64,000 bases of DNA from Ziziphus jujuba (Eukaryota > Streptophyta > Magnoliopsida > Rosales > Rhamnaceae): contig NC_083388.1 in assembly GCF_031755915.1 (NCBI RefSeq), forward strand, positions 21,478,001 through 21,542,000, written 5' to 3'. Shown here piece by piece: positions 1-13,225 of the stretch. Positions within the stretch are counted from its first letter, which is position 1; each line of letters starts with the position of its first letter. A model generated the notes under the pieces. The model was not told the origin of the DNA. It made no database searches and was given only the letters and a program-made list of their open reading frames with translations. The translations under genes and the position numbers were made by a program.

Positions 1-2841
1 TGGTGTTGACTGAACACAAAGTTCGGGGTCTTCTCCATCATTATCATCCTCCTCATCAGCATCTACCCAGTTACCAGGATGGCGTTGTGAGAAGCCATGG
101 CCATTAATTTGTGATCTATCTGAAAGCAAAGAATTGCAGCAGCATTAGCCATTGCAGGTGGTGGGGGATAAAATGTACAAGATCAATCCAATCAGCCCTC
201 TTACTAACCTTGAGATTCTTCTAAATGATTTTTCTCCACAGGGTGGCCGCTAATATCACTAGTCAAGAAAATGCAGCTAAGATCAATCAATTATAATATC
301 AAAATGTAACCAGGATTTCATTATGACCACCTTAAAAAGAAATTTAGGAGTTAAGAGTAAGGATAATGTTGTCAATTAGAGTACGATATTGTCAATATTC
401 TCTCGCAAAGGAAATAGGTAGTACTGGGAACTATAAATGTGTATGTTTCCAGGCCTGAGCACTTGGAGCACTGCATCCAGTTTACTTTGCGAAGAACAAG
501 AAATAATATTTACAAGATAGATACTGAGATAGAGGCACGCAGACAGACTGGAAACATACAGAAACAGAGAGTGCAAAAGTCAAGATATAAGCAATAAAAG
601 CAAAAAAAATTGATAGATACAGAAGCAAGTAGTAGTTTCAGGATACATATTAGGATCCACAGATTCATTTTCTCTATTTGGTGCAGCCTTTGAGATATAC
701 ATTGTGCTAATCCTTGGAATTTCCCTCTGTTCATTAGCATTAGAAATTGTTTCTCCTTGAGCATTTCTTCCATCAGCACCATTACCACTTTTTGCAGCAC
801 TTCCTGCATACAGTAAAGACGTTGGCACAATATACTGCCCAAATTAAAACACTAAAGAAAGTAAAAAATTAGTCTGTTACCTGAAAGATCAGACCAAATT
901 CTAGTGTGATCAGATGGATGCTCAGACACATTTACTCTAGACCTGCCTTGCCCTTGTGACCCTGTGCTATCAGCAACCTGCACATGCATTCCAGCAGCCG
1001 CTTGTGGAGGTTCTGAGGGATTGCTTTCATGAAGTTGTGATACTAACATGGTAGCAAGTACAAGCGTCGCATCAAAGTTTGAAGTGGAACCATCATCTAG
1101 CCCGAACTTTGGAGCCATAAGAACAGGCCTGACTTTCAGACATGTGATTATTAAACATCAAAGTCACATTTACGTTAAAACAATATTGGTACCACATAAA
1201 TGTAAGAAACAAACACAAATTTATAGCATTTGATAGAAAGTATATTTCCCCTACATCATGACACCTTGTTAAACTCATATTAAGATTCCCATAAAATTTC
1301 TAGAAGGTAATTCAAAATTATGTTGGATGTCCACCTGGATTATGATGACCAATGAGAATGGTAACAACCATCTTAAATGTGTTGAAATGATAAGATTAAT
1401 ATGGGATACTCAACAAGATCATGACCCACAATACTTAAAAACTATCAAAATATGTAAGTGCTAGTTAGAACTTGGCTGCCTGCATTGATAGGTTGCATTT
1501 GCATGTTGGTTTGAAGTCACCAATCCACCAGGAAATCATTTAGATGATAGAAAACCATCACAAGGCAGGAATAGACAGGTATAAACAGGAAAATCTTAGA
1601 TACCCAAGATAAAACAGGTATTGACAGGAAAATCTTACTCGCCAGCTTTTTCAAAATATAACTGGATGTCAACTTCACAGCCCTCGCAGAAAGTAAGAAA
1701 TGCCTGAGATAAGTAATAATCAGAGAAAATCTAACCATCAAAGTTAAATTGCTTTGATGCAACTTGATATATTTTTGGAGAAAGCATGAACTAATGATAG
1801 TAATTGAAGATAGTAACATTCACTTGGCGAGTGTCATCGTTTAAAAACCTTAAAAAAGCACATTGTTGTCAAGTAATTCATTAACCAAGACCTCCACAAA
1901 TTAAAATGACCAAGTTCCAGAGCTTCAGTTACTAAACCTTCAATTCCTTCACTCCTAACGTCACATCAACAGGATCACCACTGTGGGTATATTGAACAAA
2001 CTCTTCTACTGGATCTATCCACAGTTGAGTATGTAACAATGAATCATTATCTGCAGTTGCAAATTGAAGAATTAACAACCTGTAGGCAGAAAAAATTCAA
2101 TAATAAATCCGGCATTCATATTACCTTTGGTCGGGTCTATATAACTTCTAAGTTCAACTGCTTTCCCTCCAATTTCACTTGCTGCATCAGAAGGGAAGGA
2201 AGTGGGTTCTGTTGCAATGATGGTTATCTCTTGAAGGGATGATTGAAAATTAGCAAGCAATCTGTTGAGATCCCGAGGCCTCACTACTAATTTACTTGGG
2301 AATCTTCTCCTATCAAGTGTCAAATGTTGTATGCTTGGTTCGACATTGCAAGTAATCCAGTACGCTTTTCTCATACCTATAAAGTAATCGATCTCAAGTT
2401 TAACTCGATAATTTTAGTAAAAACATAACACACAGGGTAGCAAACATTTTATCCCCATTTCCAAAGCTATATTATATAGTAATATACATACCATTATAGC
2501 ACTCCAGGGTCCACTGAACTTTTGATGCATCAGGATCAGGCAATTCAATGCTCAAGTGATCTATATTCGATAAGGGTGTCCGCAGTACAGAACAAATTGC
2601 CTGAACAGATAAAACCAGTATAGCTAATAGCACTGCTAGTTACAGTCTCTCACGTTAGAAAATATGGTAAGCCATGTTTGAGTACCTTCAAAAGCACACT
2701 GCATTCGACTTGGTTGCCAGTAATTGTATAGACATCAAAGAAACCAGGCTTAAATGTAATAGACTGATAGGCAGAACGTGACGAATTAAGAGTATGCAAA
2801 GCAAGCTGCAGAAAATAAAAAAATAATTTAAAAAAAATAAA

Positions 2842-2897
<56 letters not shown>

Positions 2898-3349
2898 CAG
2901 GAAATAGTGAAATACAGAACAAAACCATATGATAATAACGCAAATACCAAAAAAAAAAAAAAAAAAAAAGGGTAATCCAAGCGGTAATCCTATTTCAGCG
3001 TGACAACTGAGAAATTTCTAGAAGAAAAGGTATGAACGTTCAAATTCTAAATCCCTAACTGTTTTACCAATATACAGTTTTCAGATAGCATACTCAATTA
3101 ACTCACCATTAACAAAATCTAATCGAAGAACCACAAAAAGAACTAAATCACATTAAAAAGGGGAAAAAAAAAAAAAAGCAGTGCTCAAGTATACGCAGTA
3201 TTAAAGCAAAAAAAAATAAGAAAACAATGGTGGAAAATTAGTACCTGAGAAGGGGAAGCTTGGAGGGCAAGCTCGTTGCCGACACGTGAGAGGCACGTGA
3301 TGGAGCGAGCGAAGGTCTTGAGGGCGTTCCCGCTCAGAGTAACCTCCAT
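1..3349 (-). CDS. RAD9: RAD9, checkpoint 9-1-1 clamp subunit (3' end cut by window edge)
   Basis: This gene encodes RAD9, which forms the PCNA-like RAD9-RAD1-HUS1 clamp loaded at damaged DNA in the nucleus. I read ten exons: 3349-3245, 2805-2686, 2600-2492, 2376-2125, 2050-1938, 1703-1639, 1128-881, 803-647, 258-209 and 119-1. All junctions are GT-AG and stay in phase, giving 446 codons before the edge. The start is the ATG at 3349, opening MEVTLSGNALKTFARSITCL as in plant RAD9. Exon 2 reads LALHTLNSSRSAYQSITFKP, and exon 7 contains APKFGLDDGSTSNFDATLVL. The tail is acidic (NWVDADEEDDNDGEDPE) and reaches CVQSTP, so only a few codons should be missing. The clamp-fold part spans roughly residues 1-270 and the rest is a serine-rich tail. 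The small exon at 209-258 is the least certain. The family call is firm. Confidence 0.93.
2847..2894. repeat. (TA)n microsatellite in RAD9 intron 2 region
   Basis: About 24 TA units lie in the RAD9 intron between the exons at 3245-3349 and 2686-2805. A poly-A run at about 2949-2969 follows in the same intron. Length polymorphism is likely. Confidence 0.9.
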
Positions 3350-6035
3350 GATGTCTCCTCTTCTTCTTCTTCTTCTCTCCCGCTCGTTCGTCCGCCAAGG
3401 CGGGAACGTCGTAGTCTTTTGTGTATAATCTGACGGTCTGGGTGAATCTGGAACGTACACGTCATTAACTAGCTCACTGTGTCACCTCACCTGCCATTGA
3501 TCTCCAGTCTCAACTGTTTTTATTGTTTCTTACAATTTTTTTTTTTTCTTTTTTGTTTGGGGGTGGGGGGGGTGTAATTTACACAATTTTTTCTTGAAAA
3601 AAAAAAAAAAAAGTGGCATATATATATATATATACATATTTTTTTTTTACTTACATAGTTTGCAGTTAAACTTCAGAATATGGCAATTTTTATCCAATTA
3701 CATTAGACTGTATTCAAAATAATATATTTTAATTGGGCTGAATTTAAAATAATTTCTCGGAGCTCAAAAAGACAAATGGAGTTTTGTGTAATTTGCCTTT
3801 AAACTGACATATACAAATAACATACTTTAAAAATTAAAAATTTTATTATATACAATTAAATATTATGTAATTCCCTTTTGTATATTTTCAAAAAAGAAAA
3901 TTTCCTTTTGTATCTATTAATTGGTTACTTTTTTTTAAAAAAATTTTGCAGTATATTTTTATTGGTTACTAATGTGTAGAAATTTTTTTTTTCTTCTTTT
4001 TGTAAATATTGATGTGTAGAATTAACGAAATAATATAATGTATATATAGGTGTTAAGAAATGAATAAAAAATAAGCGTTCACATTAATTCTTACAATATC
4101 TTTGTGAAAAAAAATTTTCTTAAAATATCTAAATAAAGTATAAAAATATTTTAAAAAAAAAAACTATTAACCATTTAAAAAAAAGAATTTTAAATAAAAT
4201 TGTATTATGAAAGTATTAATTAATCTCTTTAATGCAATCAATAAATGAAATAAAAATTGAATTCTTAAAAATAAAGGAGAAGCTTTGGGATGTATCCAGC
4301 GAATGATAATTTTAACTTTTGTCTGACGATCATTGTCTTCATTCTCCTCATAAACTACTAGATAGAAGTCGTTTCGACAAATTGAATGTGCTGAAGCTAT
4401 GACTGGAATTTTGTTCAGGAAACAAAATGATAATTATTCTAAGATATTAATATCAAAACAAAATATTAGTAAATAAAAGTATAGTTCTACTGACCAAATG
4501 ACAATAGCAAAATTAGAAATGAATGTCTTTAAACCATCCCCCCAAAAAAAATAATAATAATAAAATAAAAAAGTAAAAAATAAAAATTGTTTTGATTATC
4601 ATAAATTACCAATCAAGAGAAATTCTGTTGTCATCAAAATCACGTGAAGTTCCATTTTCTCCACTACTGGTCTCCTCTGGCACATAAAGTGTTATGAAGA
4701 ACCTGAACAAGTTTTGGCGAGAATCTTATCCATCGGCACCAGCTCTTACCGCTATTAATTCCCAATAACAAAAACAAATTAGCAGAAGTAAAACCTCATT
4801 AGTACAAATTTAATGCGCTACTTCTTTACATATTTCTGTAAATAAGTTTTGTTAATTAATTCAACCAACAGTTCATTAGCAACTTTGGATTCGGAAAAAA
4901 GAAATCAATAATGTAATAAATAAAACGATAACCAATAATTTATTTTGTGAATATATATGTATATATATTTTCCGATTATAGTAACTTTTTAGTCCAATGC
5001 CAAATCCTTTTTCAACTGGCACGGGGCAGGAATTTTTTCTTTTTTCTTTTTTTTTTTAACAATTTTCAATTTACTAAAATCACATGTACACATGAAATAT
5101 AGAGTATTACTACTTATTATATATTGAACGAATTACAAACTGTTATGGAAACTACGCAAAAATTTAGGCGTCTAGCAAATTGATGGGTTCATAACACAAA
5201 TAAATTGTTAATTGAATTGATAGAAAATGCATGGTCTGTTTATTAGTGGGAAAAAAAAAGTTGTACATTATTAAGTTTTATTTCTAAATATTTGTCATAA
5301 AATACTTAAAAAGAATAGACAAGAAATCTACAAAATTATATATTAAAAATTAAAAATAAAAGGCAAAAACTTAAACACTTCAGTTTAATAACTAATTATA
5401 GTTATAATTCTAGATCACAATCAAAACTTCCACCAAAAAACTAAATCATCTAAATCAAAAGAATAATAAGACAGTATTCTATCAAACTACCTTATTAGAT
5501 AAGATCCTCACATTATTTGAGGGGGCCAAAATATTATTTTAAATGATTTTTAGCTAAAAGTATATTAAAAGTTTTTATTAATATATTAAAGTAGGATATC
5601 TGTCAAAGTAGTATTTTACCAAGTGGCAATCAATGGTAAATTATTTTCTCTTCAAAAGTTTATTAATATATTAAAGTGGAAAAACATGGCATGCTACCAT
5701 AAGATATGAAGATTAATCTAATAACAGCAACCAAGCACCAATTGTATAATGAAATGATGATCATCATCTGTATTCATCAAAATTCATTCAAAAGAAAGCC
5801 TATATCCATCAATCACCGCATCATGATCATAGAAACCAAACCACTTACCAAATTACTACAACTAACTATATTATTAGCATAAAAAATGATTTTATTTTTA
5901 TTTTTTATTTTTTGTTTACCAGCTCAAAGTTCATTCTTTTTCTGGGCTCAAAACCTCAAGTGCTTCCCTTTTTCACCTTCACTAGCCTTGACCCAGACAT
6001 TCTCTATCATTGTTAATTCTGATCGAATTGCATTT
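3350..6035. other. AT-rich intergenic spacer
   Basis: No supported gene was seen here. The first 130 bp should hold the RAD9 5' UTR and promoter, with a CT/TTC-rich stretch at 3356-3380. The rest is poly-A/T runs and short (TA)n tracts near 3617-3633 and 4953-4969. Confidence 0.6.
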
Positions 6036-6121
6036 GTTTTTTTTGCCTCATAACCATTTTTACATCCAGGATTCCATTTGCATCAATCTTGAAGGTGACC
6101 CTAATCATTGGCTCTCCTCTG
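6036..6121 (-). pseudogene. HSP70 substrate-binding-domain fragment
   Basis: On the minus strand this stretch reads RGEPMIRVTFKIDANGILDV, the conserved HSP70 substrate-binding-domain signature (compare the family motif xVTFxIDANGIL). It is on the same strand as the ATPase-domain pieces at 7340-8201 and in the order expected for one gene. About 1.2 kb of AT-rich sequence without HSP70 similarity lies between them, and the frame closes soon after DVKMVMR. It is read as the C-terminal remnant of the same dead HSP70 gene; a separate small insertion is possible. Confidence 0.7.
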
Positions 6122-7339
6122 CAACTAATAAAGTATCAAAGATATTAGACTATACGTATATTAAAATTCAAAATTTCGATATCAATAGAAATATCAAGAT
6201 GTTCAAAATTATAAAAATATCCAAAAAAATAGCAACAATTATTGTATATTGATAAAAACTCATAAAAATTATGAAAATTTGTTTAAAATATTAAATTTTT
6301 TAATTGAAAATTTAGAATTAGCTTAATTAATTAACTATCAAATTAATTATTAAAATTATAAAAATATTGAATGGATATTATATTTATCTTAATTAATTAT
6401 TTATAATAAGCATTAATAGTTAAAAATATACTTTTATTAATAAAAGAATACAAAGAAAATATATATTTAATAAATTTATTTATTAATTAAGATGTAAAGA
6501 ATAATTATTATAATTATATTATATTTTATAAATTTCACTTCAATACTATAAAGAATTCTTGCATATTTAAGAATTCTTTATATCTTCCTCATTTTCATTT
6601 TAAACTATGAAATATAAGAAGTAATTATTAAAAAATGTATATTCTTGATATGGATATTTGAAATTTAAGTTTACATATATCAAATACTATCAATACTGGA
6701 ATTTTGAATATTAATTTGCAGAAAATATATTTCCTCCATATCTTTCAATATTTGTACGTTCTAATTTTTATCTGCTTTGTAATATTTGTATAAATATTAA
6801 ATTTATTCTTGTAAAAAAATAACAATAGGTAAGTAAACTTGCAACTTATAATATTAATTTTCTCTAAGAATATGATAAGTAAACTTGTCTAATTTAATTT
6901 TGGATATTGTTTGTTAAATATAAATTTTTTATTTTTATTTGCCAAACTATTGGAAGACAATTAAAGGATTAAAAAAAAAACTACTAATAATATTAATTTA
7001 GCAAAAAATTTTACTAAACATCAATAACATTTATAAAAGTTTTTGATAAAATAATAACAAAAAGTCATTAATATTTTCAAAAGACTATGTAGGATAAATG
7101 GCTAAATAAGAGAGATATCAATGAGATTTTTCTTGTTAGAGTATAAAAGTGCTTGTGCTCAAGCCAACTTCCGTAGTTGAATTACCATTGATCATAATGG
7201 GAGGTGGTTCATTTCATTTTTATTTTTCTTTAGTACTCTCCCTCACATTTAGGACTCCTTCAAATTTCTTTCTGGATCCTAACATATATTTTTAATTCAT
7301 TTTCTTAATAGAATATACATAGTTATTTCATTTATATTT

Positions 7340-8201
7340 TTCTCTAACAAATTCTAAGTAGTTGCCTCCTCTTAATGCAAGCACTTCATACACACCATGA
7401 TCAATAGTTAAGATGCTGACATCGAAAGAGCCACCACCTAGCACATACATATACTAGCATGTTCTTCTCCATTTCTTTCATGTGCAGACCATAAGCCATA
7501 CCAGCAGTTGTAGGTTGATTGATAAGCCTTGAAACGTTGAGACCAACAATGCTACTTGCATCCCTTACAGTTTGCCGTTGTGCAGTGTTATAGTAAGGTA
7601 TAGTAAATGAAGAAAAAAACTCCATCATTAACATAGAATAACTGTTGTCTTTAGTAAACCATTACTGATAAAACTTTTGAAGTTGTATTCACACTTGGAA
7701 CTAAAACAACTGCTTGTCTAATTTCCTATCCAACAATGGCTTATGCAGACTCCTTGAGCTTTTTCAACAACATGGGAAAGACCTCTTCAGGGCAAAACAA
7801 CTTGTTATTCCCTTTGACATTAATCTGTATGTGGTGTTTTCCATCCTTGTTAATCACATCGAAAGGAAAGAAGTAGATATCCTTTTGACCTCTTCATCTT
7901 CAAACTTGCCAAGCCAGACACACATCTCAATGTCATAGCTCAAGTGAAAAATAGTAAAAAGTAGTAAATATAGAAGAACTCACTTTCTACCTATCATCCT
8001 CTTCACATAAAAGATTGCCTGTTGAGGACTAACATTAGCTTTGGCCTTTGCATTTTGTCCAATGAGGATCTCTGTGTCTTTGAAAAACACCCATGATGGG
8101 ATTTTTGTTTGGTCGTTGTAACTAATCGTTTGCACGGTTCCACTATAAACAACCACAAATGAATTCAAGATCCCAATATCCATTCCGATTGTTATTCCCT
8201 T
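7340..8201 (-). pseudogene. HSP70 pseudogene, ATPase-domain part
   Basis: Read from 8201 downward, the minus strand gives ITIGMDIGILNSFVVVYSGT (degenerate DLGTTNS phosphate loop), a stretch with PSWVFFKDTEILIGQNAKAK, then KRMIGRK. After a gap it gives FEDEEVKR, a frame change, VINKDGKHHIQINVKG and CPEEVFPMLLKKLKESA. In-frame stops lie in the segment corresponding to EAYLG. Then follow [26 protein letters not shown] and [16 protein letters not shown], and similarity fades after GGNYL near 7340. The order and spacing match the HSP70 nucleotide-binding domain. At least one frameshift, two stops and a ruined phosphate loop show it cannot make an active chaperone. I cannot decide between a cytosolic and a BiP-type parent. 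Confidence 0.85.
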
Positions 8202-8430
8202 GGAATTAGTTGTTCCTAAAATTATAATACATGTACGAGCTGACCAAAATTAGTAGCACGCAAACAAATATAAACAAAATCAATATGTTGTTGGTTAAAG
8301 AAAATAAAGAGATAGAAGTAAAAAACAGATGAGACACATGATTCAACTCTCCTATCAGATACATTTATAGGCAACAATAGAGTTACAACAAAAATTCCAT
8401 GGTTCAACTTGGAAGAGCATGTCAAAATTT

Positions 8431-9545
8431 ATTCCATGTTACCTTTCTCATGTCGTTACCACTATCATACCACCATATCCCAATGCATAGCTTTTGAAAA
8501 ACAATTATTAAAATTATAAACATATTGATGTAGGATAGGTGAGGAAGGAAAGAAAATCTGAAAATTAAAAAATATGACTTTAGTATCACACTAGAACAAT
8601 TTTAGGAATCATTCATAAAATTCTATACATTACACCTAAATTTATTTTGTATCACACAAAATTAAAGAAATAACTTTCAGAAAATAACTTTTATTATTAA
8701 TCAATTTATCTAAAAAAGCTTTAAAGATCACTATTTATAATAAAATCACATAACCAAGTGAGAAAACTAAAAGTAAAATACCTTAATTAAATAAGGAAAC
8801 TAAATAATAAAACTTTCTTAAAGCAGAATTTATTCCATGTTGCCTTTCTCTTGTCCCTACCACTATCATAACACCAGATCCCAATGCATAGCTTTTGAAA
8901 AGCAATTATTAAAATTATAAACATATTGATGTAGGATAGGTGTAGAAGGAAAGACAATTGAAAATTAAAATATAAGACTATAGTATCACACTAGAATAAT
9001 TTTAGGAATCATTCATAAAATTCTAAGCATTACATCTAAATTTATTTTGCATAATACAAAATCAGATAAATAACTTGTATTATTAATCAACTTATCTAAA
9101 AAAGTTATAAAGATTCCAATTTATAATAAAATCACCTAACAATATAAAAAAACCAAAAGTAAAATAACGTAAGTAAATAAGGAAACTACATAATAAAACT
9201 TTTTTAAAACATAATTTATTCCATGTTATCTTTCTCCTGTCTCTACCACTATCATGCCACTAGATTCCAATGCATAGCTTTTGAAAAACAATTATAAACA
9301 TATTGATGTAGGATAGATGGGGAAGGAAAAAAAATTGAAAATTACAATATAGGGCTTTATATCTAAATTTGTTTTGTATCACACAAAATCAAACAAATAA
9401 CGCTCAAAAAATAATTTGTATTATTAATCAACTTATCTAAAAAAGTTATAAAGATTTCTATTTATAATAAAATCACCTAACAATATAAGGAAACTAAAAG
9501 TAAAATACCATAATTAAATAAGGAAACTAAATAATAAAATATTCT
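8431..9545. repeat. Three tandem copies of a ~390-400 bp AT-rich unit
   Basis: Units begin with ATTCCATGTT at about 8431, 8832 and 9218, so the spacings are 401 and 386 bp. Each contains CCAATGCATAGCTTTTGAAA, then ACATATTGATGTAGGATAG, then long A-rich text ending near TAATAAAACTTTC. The third copy lacks roughly 50 bp. There is no coding potential in any frame, and no terminal inverted repeats were found. Confidence 0.85.
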
Positions 9546-12500
9546 TAAAACATATGGAAACTAAAAAAACTTAATAATTATAATAATATTAAAATCCTAA
9601 AAATCATAAAACACTACTAGTTATAATCCTATGTAAATTATTAATACACACAGAATTAATTCCTATCATTTTTATCATTTCATGAGCATTTATAAACACA
9701 GTTATTAAAATGATAAACATATCATCATCTTCATTATCATCAATAAACAAAGAGAATTATAAAAAGACAGTATCTAAACATGTCATCAATACACACAGAG
9801 ATTAATAAAAAGATAGTATATAAATCACTACAATAAATACAAGATTTTATAGCATACGGTTATAACATTTAAAAAAATATATATATAATTACTAATATAA
9901 AACAATAACATTTTTAATCAACTTTTTACATGTTAAAATATGTTGAATAGAATTTTACTTTTCAATAACATTTTCAAATGCTATGAAAATCTATAGTATT
10001 TTTAAATGCTATAAATATACTTAAATAACATTTTCAAATCCTATAAAATTTACTTAACATAACATTTAGAATTGTTATAAAATTGAAATACTATGTAAGA
10101 AAATCCTAATATAGTTACATTTATTTTAGTGTCAATTTAATCCAAAATGTCACAAATTAAATAATTAATGTGAATAAGCCATAAAGAAACACAAACGAGT
10201 CCATACTAATTTTAAAGTTTCATAATTGATAATAATTCCTATTTAGATTGGTTTCACTATTAAAAAAGAAATTAAGATGAGGTAATATCACCAAGGAGGA
10301 CAATAAAATGCATAAAAATATAAATGGAATAAATAATAAATATTCTTACATTTAGTTTGTAATTCAAGCCTTAATAAAACAATATAAGACTACAAAATAT
10401 ATTAAAATACATAAAAAAAATTATAAAAAAGCTACAATAAATTACCAAGTGGATTGTGAAAAAAGAAAAAAAAGAAAAAAAAAAGTGGATTTGAATTTTT
10501 ATTGTTGACTTAAACCATTGTCCTATGTACCAGAAAAAAATCCCATATTGTCCTTGGATTAGGAGAGGCTAGTTTGAGCAAAGCCCATGTAACAAAAACA
10601 ACAGACAAGTCCATACTGGGATGTAACCAATATCAGGCCCAAAATCCCGCATATGACAAATCTACCCATTAGTTACTTCTTCAATAATTAATTCTGATCA
10701 CAATACCGAAAAGAGATCGAGATAAAGAAATATTAAAGAGCAATAAGTCTGTACCCGAAAAAAATTAATACAATAAAACCAATTAGTCTCTTGTTCAACT
10801 TTCAATAATTTAAATTATTTTTTAAAATAAAAAAAAGAGTATTCTCTCATAAAAATGAATGTGATGGCACTCCTTTTTGGACGTTCCAAATTAGATATTA
10901 TTTTTCACGTTAACTAATTCAGCAGGTGGCTCGAAATCATTGTAAGCAATTTTATTGGGTAATGTAGTTCCCTAATAGTGAGACAAAACCAGGTATTTTG
11001 GCTCGGCCTTTAGTGAGAGATATCTCTTTTTAGGTATATCTTTCATGGACTAAAAACGATTTATTAGGTAGGTCTTCAATTCCAATGCCAAATCCTTTAT
11101 CAAATGGTAAACCTATAAGTTGCTTGCATCATTGTATTTGTCATCATTTTCGTCATTTGGGTCATAATTATAGCCACAAAGATCATTGTTTTGCCTCCCA
11201 TTATTTATTTCTCTTCTTTTTTCAAACTCTCACCATCCTCCAACCCAATGTCCCAACAAAAAGTAAGATTGCATGTTCTTCAAAGCTGCTTCTATAGACA
11301 ACCATATATGCCTCAATAATAGAGGCAACCCTTCTCTGATTAAGGCCAATTGAAAAAAAGTCTCCTTTGTATGTTATATGCTAGTGCTTGTACTTTGGGA
11401 CCCATTTTTTATACCAATTTTTTTTTTTTAAAAAAAAAAAAAAATCATCTAGACCGTTGAAATAGATTTATCTATGATGCATAAATAATTAAAACTTTCA
11501 AAGTTAAAAGTTTTATACCCTTAACTATTTTTATCTTTCAATTTTTATATACCAATTATGTCATTTTAGATGTCAGGATGATTGTAAAAAAATTTTAATA
11601 TATGAAACACTTTGCTTCAATTAAGACAATATTTTTTCTTTTCTTTGTACTTGCAATAAACTTTTACCCCCCCCCCCCCAAAAAAAAAAAAAAAAAAAAA
11701 AAACAATTCTAGTTTCTTGAATTTGAAACCCTTCTAAGCCATAGTAATCATCATTAAAGGGTTAAGGAAGAGATGGTGAAAATCATGTTGGAAAGAATAT
11801 TTGAAGCAGGGAAGGTGAGAATTAATGCACTTTTTTCTTTATAGGCTTCTATAAATCTAAAATTAAAGTCTAATTTACAGATCAGGGCCTCGAAGTTTTC
11901 TCGTCAACCAACATGAAAAATCTCACGCAGGTAATGAAAAAGTTTTGAATCCTTTTAGAACTCAGAAGCTTGGCAATGAAGATGGATTAGACCGGATTAA
12001 AGGAATCAGGTTCTGGATAAATGGAAACTATCCTCGAGAATGTTGAACAGGAATATACAATTTAGTCATAAAGTAATTGACTGAATAGTGAATATTAACA
12101 GGAAATGTTTGTATTTGATTGAGGATTAAAAGATTCCTTAGATTAATAATTTTCATAATTTTCATCTAATGGCAATGCTTCAATCTACCTTGCATCTATC
12201 TTTGTTGGTTAGTTTTTTCTCCAATATAGTCTGCTTCGGCTATTTTTGCTATCTTAAAAGAAAAGGAGTTGCTTTTAATTCCAAATCTTTTCCTTCAATT
12301 TCTTTAGTTGTAAATTTTCACATTCAAAAGAACCATTATCTTTTTTTTTGTTCTTTTTCTTTTTTCTTTTCCTTTTTTCGTACAAGTTATTGTGTTCAAA
12401 AGTAACACCTATTATCATGGAGCATCATGCGAAAGAAAAAAACTATTGGATACATAGAAGTAAGGGACCCAAAAGATTTCAGCAAAAATAAGGACCCTAA

Positions 12501-12929
12501 AGAGGTCACATTCCTCAATCCCCAAACCCATAGCTTCTCTCTATCTCTCTCTCAATTTTTTTATTGTTAGGTTAGACGTTTGCCAATTCCTTAATAAAGG
12601 ATTTTCATGAACATACTAGAATTTTGTTTTTGATAAATGCCCTTCGAAGATGTTGTTAGATTTTGGATCCATGTATATGTGAATGATTTGGACCTTAAAA
12701 GGTTTTGGACTTTTATTTGTTTCTGTTTTGAAAAAATATTATTTTTGAATAAAATAAAAAGATTTTTAAACGCGGGAAGTTGAGAGTTTGAAGGCTTTAC
12801 AACTCTTTGTTGTTTAGAGTTGGTTACTTACACGTTCTTTGATAACATTTCTACAATTTTTTACAGAATTTTTTTTTTTTTTTTTTGGAGTTGAACGAGA
12901 GAGAACAAAAAAACAGTGGTAAAGAAAAA
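9546..12929. other. Gene-free AT-rich spacer
   Basis: No supported gene. At 9900-10090 there are several loose copies of an ACATTTTCAAATGCTAT-like motif, possibly a decayed transposon end. At 11667-11704 a run of about 13 C is followed directly by about 24 A. The short frames at 11085-11297 and 12169-12405 have no family resemblance and unlikely composition. Confidence 0.55.
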
Positions 12930-13225
12930 GTACTCAGATAGTTCGAAGAAAAAAGCTTCAAAGGTGCTGAATCTGAAAGCTTTTGCAGCAGTTGTATCCT
13001 AGAAGACGTTCACTACAAAACTCCTGCACCGATGGATGTAAAACGTCTTAAAGACATTGTGGTATCACACAGGCTTCGGTCAACATTTTTAAAAAGCAGA
13101 TCCATTTTAAGGACTTACAGATTCTATAATGTTTTAATTATTTTGTATTTAATTTTATTTATTTTGTATTAAATTGTTCATTTGTATTTACATATATTCA
13201 TTTATTATGTTTGCAAGAGATGTTT
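12930..13225 (+). mobile_element. Fragment of copia leader/LTR region, related to 58715-59000
   Basis: This stretch matches the noncoding 5' part of the copia element at the right end of the window. Both contain GTTGTATC(C/T)T(A/G)GAAGAC, then GACATTGT(G/A)GTA(T/C)CACACAGG followed by CTTCGG. Both then run into an AT-rich section with CATATATTCAT and TTATTATGT-like text. No gag or pol coding follows, so it is a solo or truncated remnant. Its outer limits are approximate. Confidence 0.65.

Noticed and set aside
2650..2943. Open frame of 97 codons on the minus strand with a long YI repeat
   Set aside because: It merely extends RAD9 exon 2 through a donor site into a (TA)n tract; the exon ends at 2686.
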